A model generated the notes under the pieces. The model saw only the letters and a program-made list of their open reading frames with translations. It was not told the origin of the DNA and searched no databases. Positions 9,033 to 16,352 of a stretch of DNA of 44,678 nt are shown one piece after another. Location: contig NZ_QXIW01000036.1 of the NCBI RefSeq assembly GCF_003570985.1, positions 15,993 to 60,670 on the forward strand, written 5' to 3'. Made by a program: the position numbers and the translations under genes. The DNA is from Candidatus Cryosericum hinesii (GTDB lineage Bacteria; Caldisericota; Caldisericia; Cryosericales; Cryosericaceae). Position 1 is the stretch's first letter. Each line of letters opens with the position of its first letter.

Positions 9033-9056
9033 GGCGGCTCTCTACGGGGGGCCGCC
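9033..9056 (+). terminator. Candidate terminator hairpin after the second peptide-binding gene
   Basis: GGCGGC at 9033-9038 pairs with GCCGCC at 9051-9056, 56 bases after the stop codon. The T-run behind it is short, so its strength is uncertain. It lies at the end of duplication unit 2 and has no counterpart after copy 1. Confidence 0.45.
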
Positions 9057-9107
9057 TTGTGCGTACGAAGTTTCGCCTCGGTTTTGCGACCGGGACCGCT
9101 GTCAGCG

Positions 9108-9530
9108 CTACTTACCTCCAGCGTGGGGTGCCAGGACAGATAGAAGCACGATGAGTTTTGCTTCGACGATGGCCGTCAAGATGAGTGCGACGAGAGCCAC
9201 GTTAAGGGAACGCCACCGATCACGTCGGTAGGTGATGAGGACGAGGGTAGCGAACAGTACAGTCTGAGCGATGAGGAACATCTCGACGAGCCACAGTGGA
9301 CCGCGCCATGGCAGTGCGCCCGTATCGCGCACCCATACAAACAGCGCATACAGTCCTATGCCAAGAACGCCATTTATGCTCGAGACGAGGAGGGCCTTGC
9401 CAAAGGTCCGCTGGTTGCTATGGCACCACAGTGACGCCAGCCATAGCGTAGTCGCCATCAGCAAGACGTCCGTCACGCGCGCGGGAACGGACATCAACCA
9501 GGTATCGGAGAGCAGCCAGGAGAGCAGCAT
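9108..9530 (-). CDS. Hypothetical membrane protein with four predicted helices
   Basis: A 140-residue protein that I do not recognise. Four hydrophobic segments of membrane-spanning length are visible (about residues 19-37, 46-66, 78-100 and 108-132), separated by short charged loops including the basic TYRRDRWRS. No catalytic motif was seen. It follows another small membrane-anchored gene on the same strand by 23 bases and is probably co-transcribed with it. The start is uncertain because no strong ribosome site precedes ATG 9530; an internal ATG at the MSVPARV position is an alternative. Confidence 0.6.
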   Translation of the reverse strand: MLLSWLLSDTWLMSVPARVTDVLLMATTLWLASLWCHSNQRTFGKALLVSSINGVLGIGLYALFVWVRDTGALPWRGPLWLVEMFLIAQTVLFATLVLITYRRDRWRSLNVALVALILTAIVEAKLIVLLSVLAPHAGGK

Positions 9531-9553
9531 GGAGACGTTCCCGGGACTGCCCG

Positions 9554-9982
9554 CTACTTCCTGAAGAGGCTCATCAGCATTGAGACGATGATGAACAGAA
9601 ACCAGATGACGACGCCGACCAGCGCTGCCCTGTTCTGTGCTGGGGTCCGCCTGGCACCTTGGCGCTGCCCTGGCCAGTATGAAGCCTGGTTCGCCTTGTT
9701 CTGACCATCAACAGATTGCCCGGCAGTCCGCTGAGCCATCGAGGCGTTCAACGCCTGCAGGAACGTCGGAGGCGTCGTCGCGCCCTCCTGGTACGTCTGG
9801 CTGGCGCTGGGGCGCATGTCGTTAGGATCGGCCTGGTTCGGCGTGATCTTGTGCGCCAGCATGAACTGGATCTCCTCATTGGTCCGCGGTGGCGCGGCAT
9901 AGTCGACAACCGCGCTATAGTTGTCCGCTCGGTCACGGTCATATCTCGAATAGATCGGCCCTTTCTCTTTGTTGAGTTCCAC
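9554..9982 (-). CDS. Hypothetical C-terminally membrane-anchored protein
   Basis: About 142 residues, not recognised. The N-terminal two thirds are hydrophilic and rich in Asn, Gln, Pro and Arg (RTNEEIQFMLAHKI is the most ordered-looking part). A single C-terminal hydrophobic helix, ALVGVVIWFLFIIVSMLMSL, ends with FRK, so the protein is probably tail-anchored and faces the cytoplasm. The frame opens at 10027, but the AAGGAG at 9992-9997 fits a GTG at 9982; an ATG at 9991 would directly touch the ribosome site. It heads a two-gene unit with the four-helix protein downstream. Confidence 0.6.
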   Translation of the reverse strand: MELNKEKGPIYSRYDRDRADNYSAVVDYAAPPRTNEEIQFMLAHKITPNQADPNDMRPSASQTYQEGATTPPTFLQALNASMAQRTAGQSVDGQNKANQASYWPGQRQGARRTPAQNRAALVGVVIWFLFIIVSMLMSLFRK

Positions 9983-10076
9983 AGCTGTCATCTCCTTTAT
10001 CACGCCGCTTCGTTGACGCCAAAACAAATCCGCTCTCTTATTCTAGCACGTTGTGGACTCCTCGTCACGTCCGTAT

Positions 10077-10128
10077 CGACCCATCCAGAATGTACATCAC
10101 ATCTCCCACGAGCTTCCTGGATGGGTCG
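10077..10128. repeat. Perfect 12-bp inverted repeat with 28-base loop
   Basis: CGACCCATCCAG at 10077-10088 is exactly complementary to CTGGATGGGTCG at 10117-10128. It lies between two divergently transcribed units (hypothetical proteins on minus, PlsY fusion on plus). It could form a leader hairpin or be a split operator. No T-run follows on either strand, so a terminator is unlikely. Confidence 0.55.
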
Positions 10129-10311
10129 AGTGCTTCCACGTATTCTTGGGATTTGCGATATATTCTATAGTAAATTCGCAACATGTGTCGAGGTTTGCAG
10201 CGGGGAAGTCAGAATGGCAAAAGAAAGAACCTGTTGAGAAGGTTGGACGAAATTGCAGAACGAAGGCGCAGTACATGTTTACATCACGTATAGCGCCAAG
10301 AAGACTGTGCA

Positions 10312-11550
10312 ATGCGAGGTGAAATGGAGAATACCGTACTCCTGTATCTTCTTCCCATAGCAATAGGATATCTTCTCGGATCCGTTCTGCCGGGCTATCT
10401 CCTGCCGCTCTGGATGAAGAACGTTGATATACGAACGCTTGGAGATGGCAATCCTGGCACGATAAACGTCAAGAGATCAATCGGGCTTTCTCTTGCGCTT
10501 GTGATCGCAGCCTATGACCTTACCAAGGGACTTATATCGATGCTTATCGCATATAGATTATTCAACGCACCTGCATATATTGTCGCTCTTTCCGGTTTTG
10601 CGGCCATCCTGGGGCACAAATTCCCCTTCTATCTCAAGTTCAGGGGTGGAAGAGGGATCGCTACCACGGTGGGCATTTTCATCTTTCTTCTAGCCGAAGT
10701 AACGGCAGAATCTATGCCCGTCCATGACGTCATTGCCGCTCTCTGCTACATGGGGGTATATGCGATCCTGATGATGGCCGCTACTCACGATGACGATTTC
10801 CTGGCAGTCACGCTGCTGCCGATAGCCGGAGGAATCCTGGCGTTCTATGTCCGTTCGTTCAGTGAGCTGGCACTTGTTATTGCTTTGATAGGGATGATCT
10901 CATACGAGGGTTCAAAGAATCTGAGACACAAGATGTTTGTCCTGGCAAAGGATAGACGTACTCTCTGGAGGATCTTTGCTCGCTCCCTCGCCATGCTCGT
11001 GATCTTCCTCGGTCTCTTCATCAGCAAGGAGGCCGTGTTGCTGGTCGTTGGGAGTCTCCTGTTCCTCTTCTTCGCGATCGATGTTCTCAGAATGACAATT
11101 CCCAGATTGGAAACGGTGCTTCACGGAGAGGTCCTGAAGGATGTGAAGTTGCTGCAGGAACAGGAAAAAGGGACAATCTCGTCCTATACCATATTCTTGC
11201 TTGGCGTCTTTCTTTCTCTCCTGTTGTTCCGCCCACCTGTCACCTATGCAACGCTCGGTTTCTTGTCCATAGGCGGCATGACTGCAAGAATTGTCGATAT
11301 AAACTACGGGAAGACACGCCTTTTCAAGAAGAGCAAGACCACACTTCAGGCATCGCTGGCCTTTCTTGGTGTATGTCTCAGTGTTGCGTATTTCCTGTGG
11401 ATAGCGAAGATCTTGTCTCTGTGGATCGGACTCATTGGGGCTTGCGTTGCCACGCTGGCCGAGATATTCCCTTCGCAGCTCGATGATGACCTGAGTGTTC
11501 CGGTCGTTTCGGGCGCCATCATGGAATTTGTTCTCAGGCTTATCACCTAA
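10312..11550 (+). CDS. Fusion of PlsY-type glycerol-3-phosphate acyltransferase with a CTP-dependent lipid kinase-like domain
   Basis: This 412-residue membrane protein has two parts. Residues 1 to about 205 match PlsY, which acylates glycerol-3-phosphate from acyl-phosphate: motif 1 GSVLPGYLLPLW with DIRTLGDGNPGTINVKRS, motif 2 YDLTKG, and motif 3 GHKFPFYLKFRGGRGIAT. Residues about 210-412 resemble the dolichol/phytol/diacylglycerol kinase family (Sec59, VTE5, Dgk1 type) in SIGGMTARIVDINYGKTRLF and in the terminal ATLAEIFPSQLDDDLSVPVVSG; this assignment rests on pattern memory. Ordinary PlsY is about 200 residues, so the length itself shows a fusion. A second ATG at 10324 is an alternative start. 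It converges with, and overlaps by four bases, a glycosyltransferase gene. A role in phospholipid or polyprenyl-lipid synthesis is inferred. Confidence 0.8.
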   Translation: MRGEMENTVLLYLLPIAIGYLLGSVLPGYLLPLWMKNVDIRTLGDGNPGTINVKRSIGLSLALVIAAYDLTKGLISMLIAYRLFNAPAYIVALSGFAAILGHKFPFYLKFRGGRGIATTVGIFIFLLAEVTAESMPVHDVIAALCYMGVYAILMMAATHDDDFLAVTLLPIAGGILAFYVRSFSELALVIALIGMISYEGSKNLRHKMFVLAKDRRTLWRIFARSLAMLVIFLGLFISKEAVLLVVGSLLFLFFAIDVLRMTIPRLETVLHGEVLKDVKLLQEQEKGTISSYTIFLLGVFLSLLLFRPPVTYATLGFLSIGGMTARIVDINYGKTRLFKKSKTTLQASLAFLGVCLSVAYFLWIAKILSLWIGLIGACVATLAEIFPSQLDDDLSVPVVSGAIMEFVLRLIT

Positions 11551-12263
11551 CGAATAGCCGTGTATCTGGCTGATTGCTTCTTGCTGTACGGAAGACTTGC
11601 CAGATAGATCCAGTTGAAGAGCTGTCCGATCCATCCGTTCTTTTGGAATCTTCTTGTCGAGGAAAAGACGCTTCTGGTTCTCAAGTAGAAATGCCTGGAG
11701 GTGTGGCTGCACGCTTGAAGCATCTTCGTGTCTTCTCCAAATGTCAGCGTCTCGTCATATCGCCGGTCCTTCAGCAGATCCCGGCGAATGCATTGGATGG
11801 ATCGCGTCGTGTGCGTGAGATAGTTGGCCAGGTTGAAGAAACGATACCACCCCCTGGCGAGTCTCGAATCGGGCGTGGGAAGGAGTGAAACCATGCCGGT
11901 TCCCAGATTCTTGCCAGCATTGGCCTCAAGGAAACGATCCAGTTCCTGGAAAAAAGTTGTTCCAGGATAGGTATCAGCATCAAGCATGATTACCCAGTCA
12001 CTCAGCTGGGAAATCAGATCAATCCCCTTGTTCTTTGCCCTGGAGACGCCGGGTTCCGCTATACGAACAGCCTTGAACGATGCCGGCGCGCATTCTCTTA
12101 TGATGTCGTTTGTCCTGTCGGTGGAGCCGTTCTCTACGACAATGACTTCGAACTTGTCTGGTGGATAGTCAATGTTCTTGAGGGAGACGAGTGCTTTGCC
12201 GACGTAGGCCTTTTCATTGTGAGCAGGGATGATCACCGAAAAAAAGAGAAACCCTTCGTCCAT
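11547..12263 (-). CDS. Family 2 glycosyltransferase
   Basis: A 238-residue GT-A fold glycosyltransferase that would move a sugar from a nucleotide donor to an unknown acceptor. Conserved elements are FSVIIPAHNEKAYV at the N-terminus, VIVVENGSTDRTNDII, GVSRAKNKGID and the metal-binding DxD as MLDADTYPG. A later FGEDTKML matches the acceptor-site ED motif. It has no clear transmembrane anchor. ATG 12263 is chosen because AAGGAG at 12270-12275 is six bases upstream; the ATG at 12269 touches that site. It lies downstream of the EVE genes on the same strand and tail to tail with the PlsY fusion, so a part in lipid glycosylation is possible but unproven. Confidence 0.88.
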   Translation of the reverse strand: MDEGFLFFSVIIPAHNEKAYVGKALVSLKNIDYPPDKFEVIVVENGSTDRTNDIIRECAPASFKAVRIAEPGVSRAKNKGIDLISQLSDWVIMLDADTYPGTTFFQELDRFLEANAGKNLGTGMVSLLPTPDSRLARGWYRFFNLANYLTHTTRSIQCIRRDLLKDRRYDETLTFGEDTKMLQACSHTSRHFYLRTRSVFSSTRRFQKNGWIGQLFNWIYLASLPYSKKQSARYTAIR

Positions 12264-12412
12264 TTTCATCTCCTTTCTTGAGGCGAAGCATAATCACAAG
12301 GGCCAAATAGGACAGCATATGGCCGGCAGGAACCAACCAGCGGAGAGCATCATCCAACCAGATCTCTGTCGGTCGGGGCGGGCCATGCTGTTATCTTAGG
12401 CTGTGGGCGTCC

Positions 12413-12874
12413 CTACCGCTTCGCAGCGCGCCAGAGCGTGGCGACCCGTTCCTCTTCTTCGGAAGTCAGCTTGTAGTTGGTGAGGTGCGGCGACTGGACG
12501 ACATGCATGTTCCACAGCACCGCGTCCTCCAACAAGTCCGCCCGTGTCAGGCATCCTTCGTCGGGCGTCAGACGGACGTCGTCGAGGGTGATGTCGACCG
12601 AAGGAATTGTCGGGCCCGGCTGATGCCTCACCCACGATTTCTTGCCCTCGTCCGGAATGACGCGAGCTTCTGTCGTCAGAATCCCGTGCGCGACAATGCC
12701 ACCGGTCCCCGGATGGTTGCCCTCCAGGCGCCAGATGTACACCTCATCGTCCGGGTAGATCTCTTCCGCGGCGCGCTTCTGCCGTACATGCCACGAGATC
12801 TCGGCATAGTTGCGAAGATAATTATCGAAGGCGGGAAAGTCCTTGGGACTTCCCTGAAACAGCCAAGTCGGCAT
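12413..12874 (-). CDS. EVE-domain (PUA-like) protein 1
   Basis: A 153-residue protein made up of one EVE domain, a PUA-like fold that in characterised relatives reads modified bases in DNA or RNA. Signatures are TWLFQGSPKDF at the N-terminus, DDEVYIWRLEG, and GTGGIVAHGILT, which together line the base-binding pocket of the fold. ATG 12874 has GGGAGG six bases upstream; the longer frame to 12925 is not supported by the ribosome site. It is a clear paralog of the next gene upstream. EVE genes often sit near restriction or RNA-modification genes; here the nearest defence genes start about 4 kb away. Confidence 0.82.
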   Translation of the reverse strand: MPTWLFQGSPKDFPAFDNYLRNYAEISWHVRQKRAAEEIYPDDEVYIWRLEGNHPGTGGIVAHGILTTEARVIPDEGKKSWVRHQPGPTIPSVDITLDDVRLTPDEGCLTRADLLEDAVLWNMHVVQSPHLTNYKLTSEEEERVATLWRAAKR

Positions 12875-12986
12875 ATCGTACCTCCCATGTCTGTGTCTGG
12901 TAGTACTGTACGTCATCGCCCACATTCATCAAGAGAGGAGCCGGGACCCTGTCAGCATGGTTGACAGACTGACTCTCCAGGAGTCG

Positions 12987-13454
12987 CTACAGGTCGCGCA
13001 CCCTCCGTGCCTCCCATACCTGGTCCAGGCGCGCGTCTTCGACCGCGGTCAACTTGTAGTTGACCACGCTGGGTATGCTGATGGCCTGCAGGTTCCGCAG
13101 GATAGCGTCCTGTATGATCTCCATCCTGAGCAGGCAACCGGCGCGGGGGGTAAGGCGGATGTCGTCCAGCCTGATGAGGACGGTAGGGATGGAGATGTCG
13201 GGCTTCTTGCGCAGCCAGGTGACGAAGTTGCTGTCGGCGCGTACGACAGCTGGGCCGGACAGGAACCCATGGGCCACGATTCCTCCCGTTCCAGGGGAAC
13301 CGCCATCCGAGCGCCAGACGTAGACGGGGTCGCCCAGGTGCATCTCGGGAATCAGTAGTTGCTGGTGGACATACCACCGGATGTCACGGTGCGCCTGCAA
13401 GTACGTGTTGATGTCAAAGTCCCTCGGGTTGCCCCGAAACAACCATGTCGCCAT
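12987..13454 (-). CDS. EVE-domain (PUA-like) protein 2
   Basis: A 155-residue EVE-domain protein, the tandem paralog of the gene at 12413. It shares TWLFRGNPRDF, GDPVYVWRSDG, GTGGIVAHGFL, the conserved IRLDDIRLTP segment and a C-terminal NYKLTAVEDARLDQVWEA tail. The start is supported by GGAGGT close upstream. Two adjacent single-domain EVE proteins suggest either recognition of two different modified bases or a working pair. Their ligand cannot be read from the sequence. A 112-base gap separates them, so they may be co-transcribed. Confidence 0.82.
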   Translation of the reverse strand: MATWLFRGNPRDFDINTYLQAHRDIRWYVHQQLLIPEMHLGDPVYVWRSDGGSPGTGGIVAHGFLSGPAVVRADSNFVTWLRKKPDISIPTVLIRLDDIRLTPRAGCLLRMEIIQDAILRNLQAISIPSVVNYKLTAVEDARLDQVWEARRVRDL

Positions 13455-13594
13455 AAGCTACCTCCTGACAGCTCCTTCTGTTGCACAGTCTATGCCGTGA
13501 AGTGTTCTGTGCAAGACAAGAAAGTCTGTCCTGCGACAGGTACTGGTCTGACTTGTTATGGGTTTATGCATCCGGCAGGCCGGTTCATAGCCAA

Positions 13595-13617
13595 AACCCC
13601 CGCACGAGGCGGGGGTT
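13595..13617 (-). terminator. Strong hairpin terminator downstream of the SIMPL gene
   Basis: AACCCCCGC at 13595-13603 pairs perfectly with GCGGGGGTT at 13609-13617 around a five-base loop. It lies 27 bases beyond the stop codon of the SIMPL-domain gene, and on the minus strand the stem is followed by TTTT overlapping its end. It separates that gene from the EVE pair. Confidence 0.75.
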
Positions 13618-13643
13618 CTCTTCAGGAAGGTATACTGCAGATT

Positions 13644-14399
13644 CTAGAACAGGTAGATGACACTGACACTCATCTCGACGTCCAGGGTCCCGGCTTCGAC
13701 AGGGGCTGGCGCGCTGGCCTGCGCAACCGCTGTGTCGGCAGCTTTGAACATTGGGTACGGAGTATAGGTATTCTCGTTCACGTTGACCGTCTGGACGGAC
13801 AGGATGGTCTTGCCAGCTGCCTTGGCGACGACGTTCGCTGTCTTGCGGGCACTGGCCATGGCGAGGCTGAGGGCGGCGAGCTTGGTCTGTTCTAGGGTTG
13901 CATCGTCGACTTCAAAGGAGATGCCGCTGACCGTGTTGGCGCCATTGTCAGCGATGAGGCTAACGGTCTTGCCGGCGTCGTTGATGTTGCGGACGGTGAC
14001 CGTCATGGTGTGGTTCATGTCGTAGCCGTCGAGGACGTTCTTCCCGGTCGTCTTGTTCCACACATACCTGGGCTGAAGGCTGTATCCGGTGGTCTGGATG
14101 TCTTCTTCCTTGATGCCAGAGGCCTTGACGGCAGCCGTGATCTTGCTCATGGTGGCATCGTTCTCAGTCTGCGCGGCACTCGCCGTAGCTGCGCTGGTAA
14201 GGACGCCGAAGTCAATGCGCGCGATGGTGGGTTTGACCGTGATCTTGCCAGTGCCAGTGACGCTGACTGTCGGAACGGTCGTCGTCGTGTCAGCCATGAC
14301 GGGCTGTCTGGCGCCGAGGGCCGGCGAGAAGGCAATGATGGCAGCAATGGCTATGATGGCAATGGACTGCAGTGCAACAAATGCAAATCTCTTCTTCAT
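13644..14399 (-). CDS. SIMPL-domain (DUF541) secreted protein
   Basis: A 251-residue exported protein. It has an N-terminal signal (MKKRFAFVALQ followed by a long hydrophobic stretch; cleavage probably after LGA or MADT near residues 29-37) and a SIMPL domain starting VPTVSVTGTGKITVKPTIARIDFGV. The conserved middle DDIQTTGYSLQPRYVW and ending ISFEVDD with ALSLAMASARKTANVVAKAAG are typical. Relatives occur in bacterial envelopes (YggE, BP26) and in IRAK-binding proteins, and have been linked to oxidative stress or channel-like assemblies; no reaction is established. The start has GGAGGT seven bases upstream. It is divergent from the cupredoxin lipoprotein gene, with about 290 bases between them. 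Confidence 0.88.
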   Translation of the reverse strand: MKKRFAFVALQSIAIIAIAAIIAFSPALGARQPVMADTTTTVPTVSVTGTGKITVKPTIARIDFGVLTSAATASAAQTENDATMSKITAAVKASGIKEEDIQTTGYSLQPRYVWNKTTGKNVLDGYDMNHTMTVTVRNINDAGKTVSLIADNGANTVSGISFEVDDATLEQTKLAALSLAMASARKTANVVAKAAGKTILSVQTVNVNENTYTPYPMFKAADTAVAQASAPAPVEAGTLDVEMSVSVIYLF

Positions 14400-14587
14400 G
14401 GCATACCTCCTGTGTTACGCTATCAGAATGTGCGCCTGCTCGTTCGGCAAGTCGCGTTTCATGTTCACTGCTAGGACGGTCGGTATGCCCGGAAAGTTCC
14501 CGGGATCCGTGACGCTTGAGACTCAGAAGTTCCCGGTCTCGCATGTTGAGCAAGCGCCGTCAGCAAAACTATTCATGCCGTACGTTC

Positions 14588-14616
14588 TTGGACGTAGTCG
14601 GTGTACCGAGTATACT
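14588..14616 (+). promoter_or_regulatory. Promoter for the cupredoxin gene
   Basis: TTGGAC at 14588-14593 and TATACT at 14611-14616 are separated by exactly 17 bases, a good housekeeping-sigma match. The predicted start of transcription is about 65 bases before the ATG. Confidence 0.7.
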
Positions 14617-14688
14617 GCATACAGATTCCTTGAGGACACGATTGATTCTTGCGTGGCACGAAGGTTCGTGGTTCAAAGGAGGTACCTC

Positions 14689-15099
14689 ATGCTGCATAAA
14701 CGAAGCATGTTCGCTCTCATCCCATTGGTTATACTCGTCGCGTTCTTTGCCGGCTGTGCCGCCAAGACGACACCGACCCCCACGCCTAGCCCCTCAACGG
14801 GCGGCAACGCCATCACCATCACCGTCACGGCAGCAGGAATGGCATTTGACACTAACTCTATTCTTGTGTCTGCGGGCGCACATGTCACGATCACCTTCCA
14901 GAACAACGACAACGGCATCCCACACAATATGGCATTCTACACGTCAGCGGCGGCGACAACCATCATCTACCAAGGAGCAAGGACGACGGGTGTGTCGACT
15001 GTCACCTACACGTTCGATGCGCCGACAACACCAGGAACTTGCTTCTTCCGATGTGATGTGCACCCGACAACGATGACGGGGAGTTTCATCGTCCAGTAG
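14689..15099 (+). CDS. Cupredoxin-like lipoprotein (plastocyanin/azurin-type)
   Basis: A 136-residue lipoprotein. The signal ends LVAFFAGC, placing a lipidated Cys near residue 20, followed by a Thr/Pro linker and a single cupredoxin domain. Type 1 copper ligands appear in the usual order: His in GIPHNMAF, then Cys, His and Met in CFFRCDVHPTTMTG. It should carry electrons or bind copper outside the cytoplasmic membrane. The reading frame extends far upstream to 14089, antisense to the SIMPL gene. ATG 14689 with AAAGGAGG at 14675-14682 and a promoter at 14588 sets the true start. Its 3' end overlaps the convergent ClbS-isochorismatase gene by 14 bases. Confidence 0.9.
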   Translation: MLHKRSMFALIPLVILVAFFAGCAAKTTPTPTPSPSTGGNAITITVTAAGMAFDTNSILVSAGAHVTITFQNNDNGIPHNMAFYTSAAATTIIYQGARTTGVSTVTYTFDAPTTPGTCFFRCDVHPTTMTGSFIVQ

Positions 15100-16225
15100 G
15101 AGGCGAGATTGCAGGCTGGCGCAACGCCTGCGCTGACTGAAAGTCCACGTCGGCTGCAGCCTGCAGCTGCACGATGCCGTGGCTCAACTTCTCATTCCAT
15201 TCGTCGATGACGTCGCGAGCTTTGGCATCGTAGTTGCTGTGGGCGTCCTTCACCAGCACGACGTCATACCCCAGTTCGTGCGCACCGTTGCAGGTGGCCT
15301 GGACACAGCCGTGGGTCACGAGGCCTGCGACGACGACATGGTGCACGTGCAGGGCATCCAGCTCCGCCTTGAGCGTCGTGTCCTCGAACGCGTTACCGTG
15401 GTGCTTATGGATGAAGTGGTCGGTGGGGAGTGGCGTCAGGGCGGGATGCAATTTCCAGCCGTCTGTCTCCTCCACCAGCTCCTTGTCATTGGAATGCTGG
15501 ACATAGAAAACCGGGATCTTCGCTGCACGAGCCTTGTCCACGAGGAGCCGGATATTTGCGAGCATCTTCTCGGCCTCGTAGATGGGAGTAGTCTTCTCGA
15601 ACAGATCCCTCTGGACATCGATGATCAGCAGGGCAGTCCCGCCTGGGTTCTTCGGTGCCTTCGTTCTCACGCGTTTGCTCGTGCCCGCGGCCGCACGATG
15701 TACTGGTTTCGCTGCCGGCGTCTCACCGGACCAGACCTTCGTCCCCCTGCGGATGCCTGTCAGGGCCCATCGGTAGTGATCACCGGCACATGAGTCGACG
15801 TAAGAAGCCAGTGTGTTGATACCGATCCAGGCGTAGCGCCCGGGCGTGAACAGCTCCTCCTCAGACAGTGATGCGACCACCTCCAGCATGTGTTTGTGCG
15901 ATGCGTCCAGCTGGCTCCTGACGTCGTCCAGCGCTGTGTCCCGGCACCGTTCATAGATGGCCTGGTTCAGCGCAGGCAACTGACTCCAGTTGTACCCCTC
16001 GGCTGGGACGGCTGGCGTCTCGCCGCGCAGTTCCGCCTCATACCAGTCCATCAACATCTTCTGCCATTCCAACAGGTGTGCCAGGATATCCTTGATGGAC
16101 CAGGTGCCGATGACTTCCGGCCGGACCATCTCCTCCGGTGTGAGCGATGCAAACTGCCGCTCCAGTGCCTCGTACTTCTTCTGAGCCTCATCCAGCAGTT
16201 GCTGTTTGTTGATCGGTTTTGGCAT
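15086..16225 (-). CDS. Fusion of a ClbS/DfsB-family (DUF1706) domain with an isochorismatase-family hydrolase
   Basis: This 379-residue protein has two domains. Residues 1 to about 165 match ClbS/DfsB (IGTWSIKDILAHLLEWQKML, GYNWSQLPALNQAIYE, FTPGRYAWIGINTL); ClbS protects colibactin producers by opening the toxin's cyclopropane, and many relatives have no known substrate. After a basic Pro/Lys linker, residues about 195-365 are a cysteine hydrolase of the isochorismatase/nicotinamidase superfamily with a complete candidate triad: Asp203 (LLIIDVQRD), Lys274 (IHKHHGNAF) and Cys307 (GLVTHGCVQAT). ATG 16225 with AAGGAGG is chosen over the upstream in-frame extension. The pairing suggests a two-step hydrolytic or detoxifying enzyme, which is inference. 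It is monocistronic as far as can be seen. Confidence 0.85.
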   Translation of the reverse strand: MPKPINKQQLLDEAQKKYEALERQFASLTPEEMVRPEVIGTWSIKDILAHLLEWQKMLMDWYEAELRGETPAVPAEGYNWSQLPALNQAIYERCRDTALDDVRSQLDASHKHMLEVVASLSEEELFTPGRYAWIGINTLASYVDSCAGDHYRWALTGIRRGTKVWSGETPAAKPVHRAAAGTSKRVRTKAPKNPGGTALLIIDVQRDLFEKTTPIYEAEKMLANIRLLVDKARAAKIPVFYVQHSNDKELVEETDGWKLHPALTPLPTDHFIHKHHGNAFEDTTLKAELDALHVHHVVVAGLVTHGCVQATCNGAHELGYDVVLVKDAHSNYDAKARDVIDEWNEKLSHGIVQLQAAADVDFQSAQALRQPAISPPTGR

Positions 16226-16352
16226 CGCTGCCTCCTTGCACATTGCTTTGTGTATCTGTCATGGCTGTCTACTCTATGATACACCCTATCGCACGTTCCT
16301 CCTCATCACGCGGCGGCGTTGAGGATAGCCGAAACACGCTCAGAGCGGTCTC

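Larger units (their letters stand above)
4985..9034 (+). repeat. Tandem segmental duplication (unit 1 4985-7076, unit 2 7077-9034)
   Basis: The stretch from inside osmC (TGATCC at 4985) through the first peptide-binding protein and its 3' tail (ending CAGGGG at 7076) is repeated head to tail from 7077 to 9034. The junction is sharp: the tail of unit 1 runs directly into the osmC-internal TGATCC of unit 2, while after unit 2 the sequence becomes unrelated. Unit 2 has lost about 134 bases covering the osmC 3' end and part of the leader. The units have diverged to clear paralogs, so the event is not recent. Confidence 0.88.

Noticed and set aside
14089-14688. Upstream 200-codon extension of the cupredoxin frame
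   Set aside because: It lies antisense to the SIMPL gene; the lipoprotein signal, ribosome site and promoter set the start at 14689.
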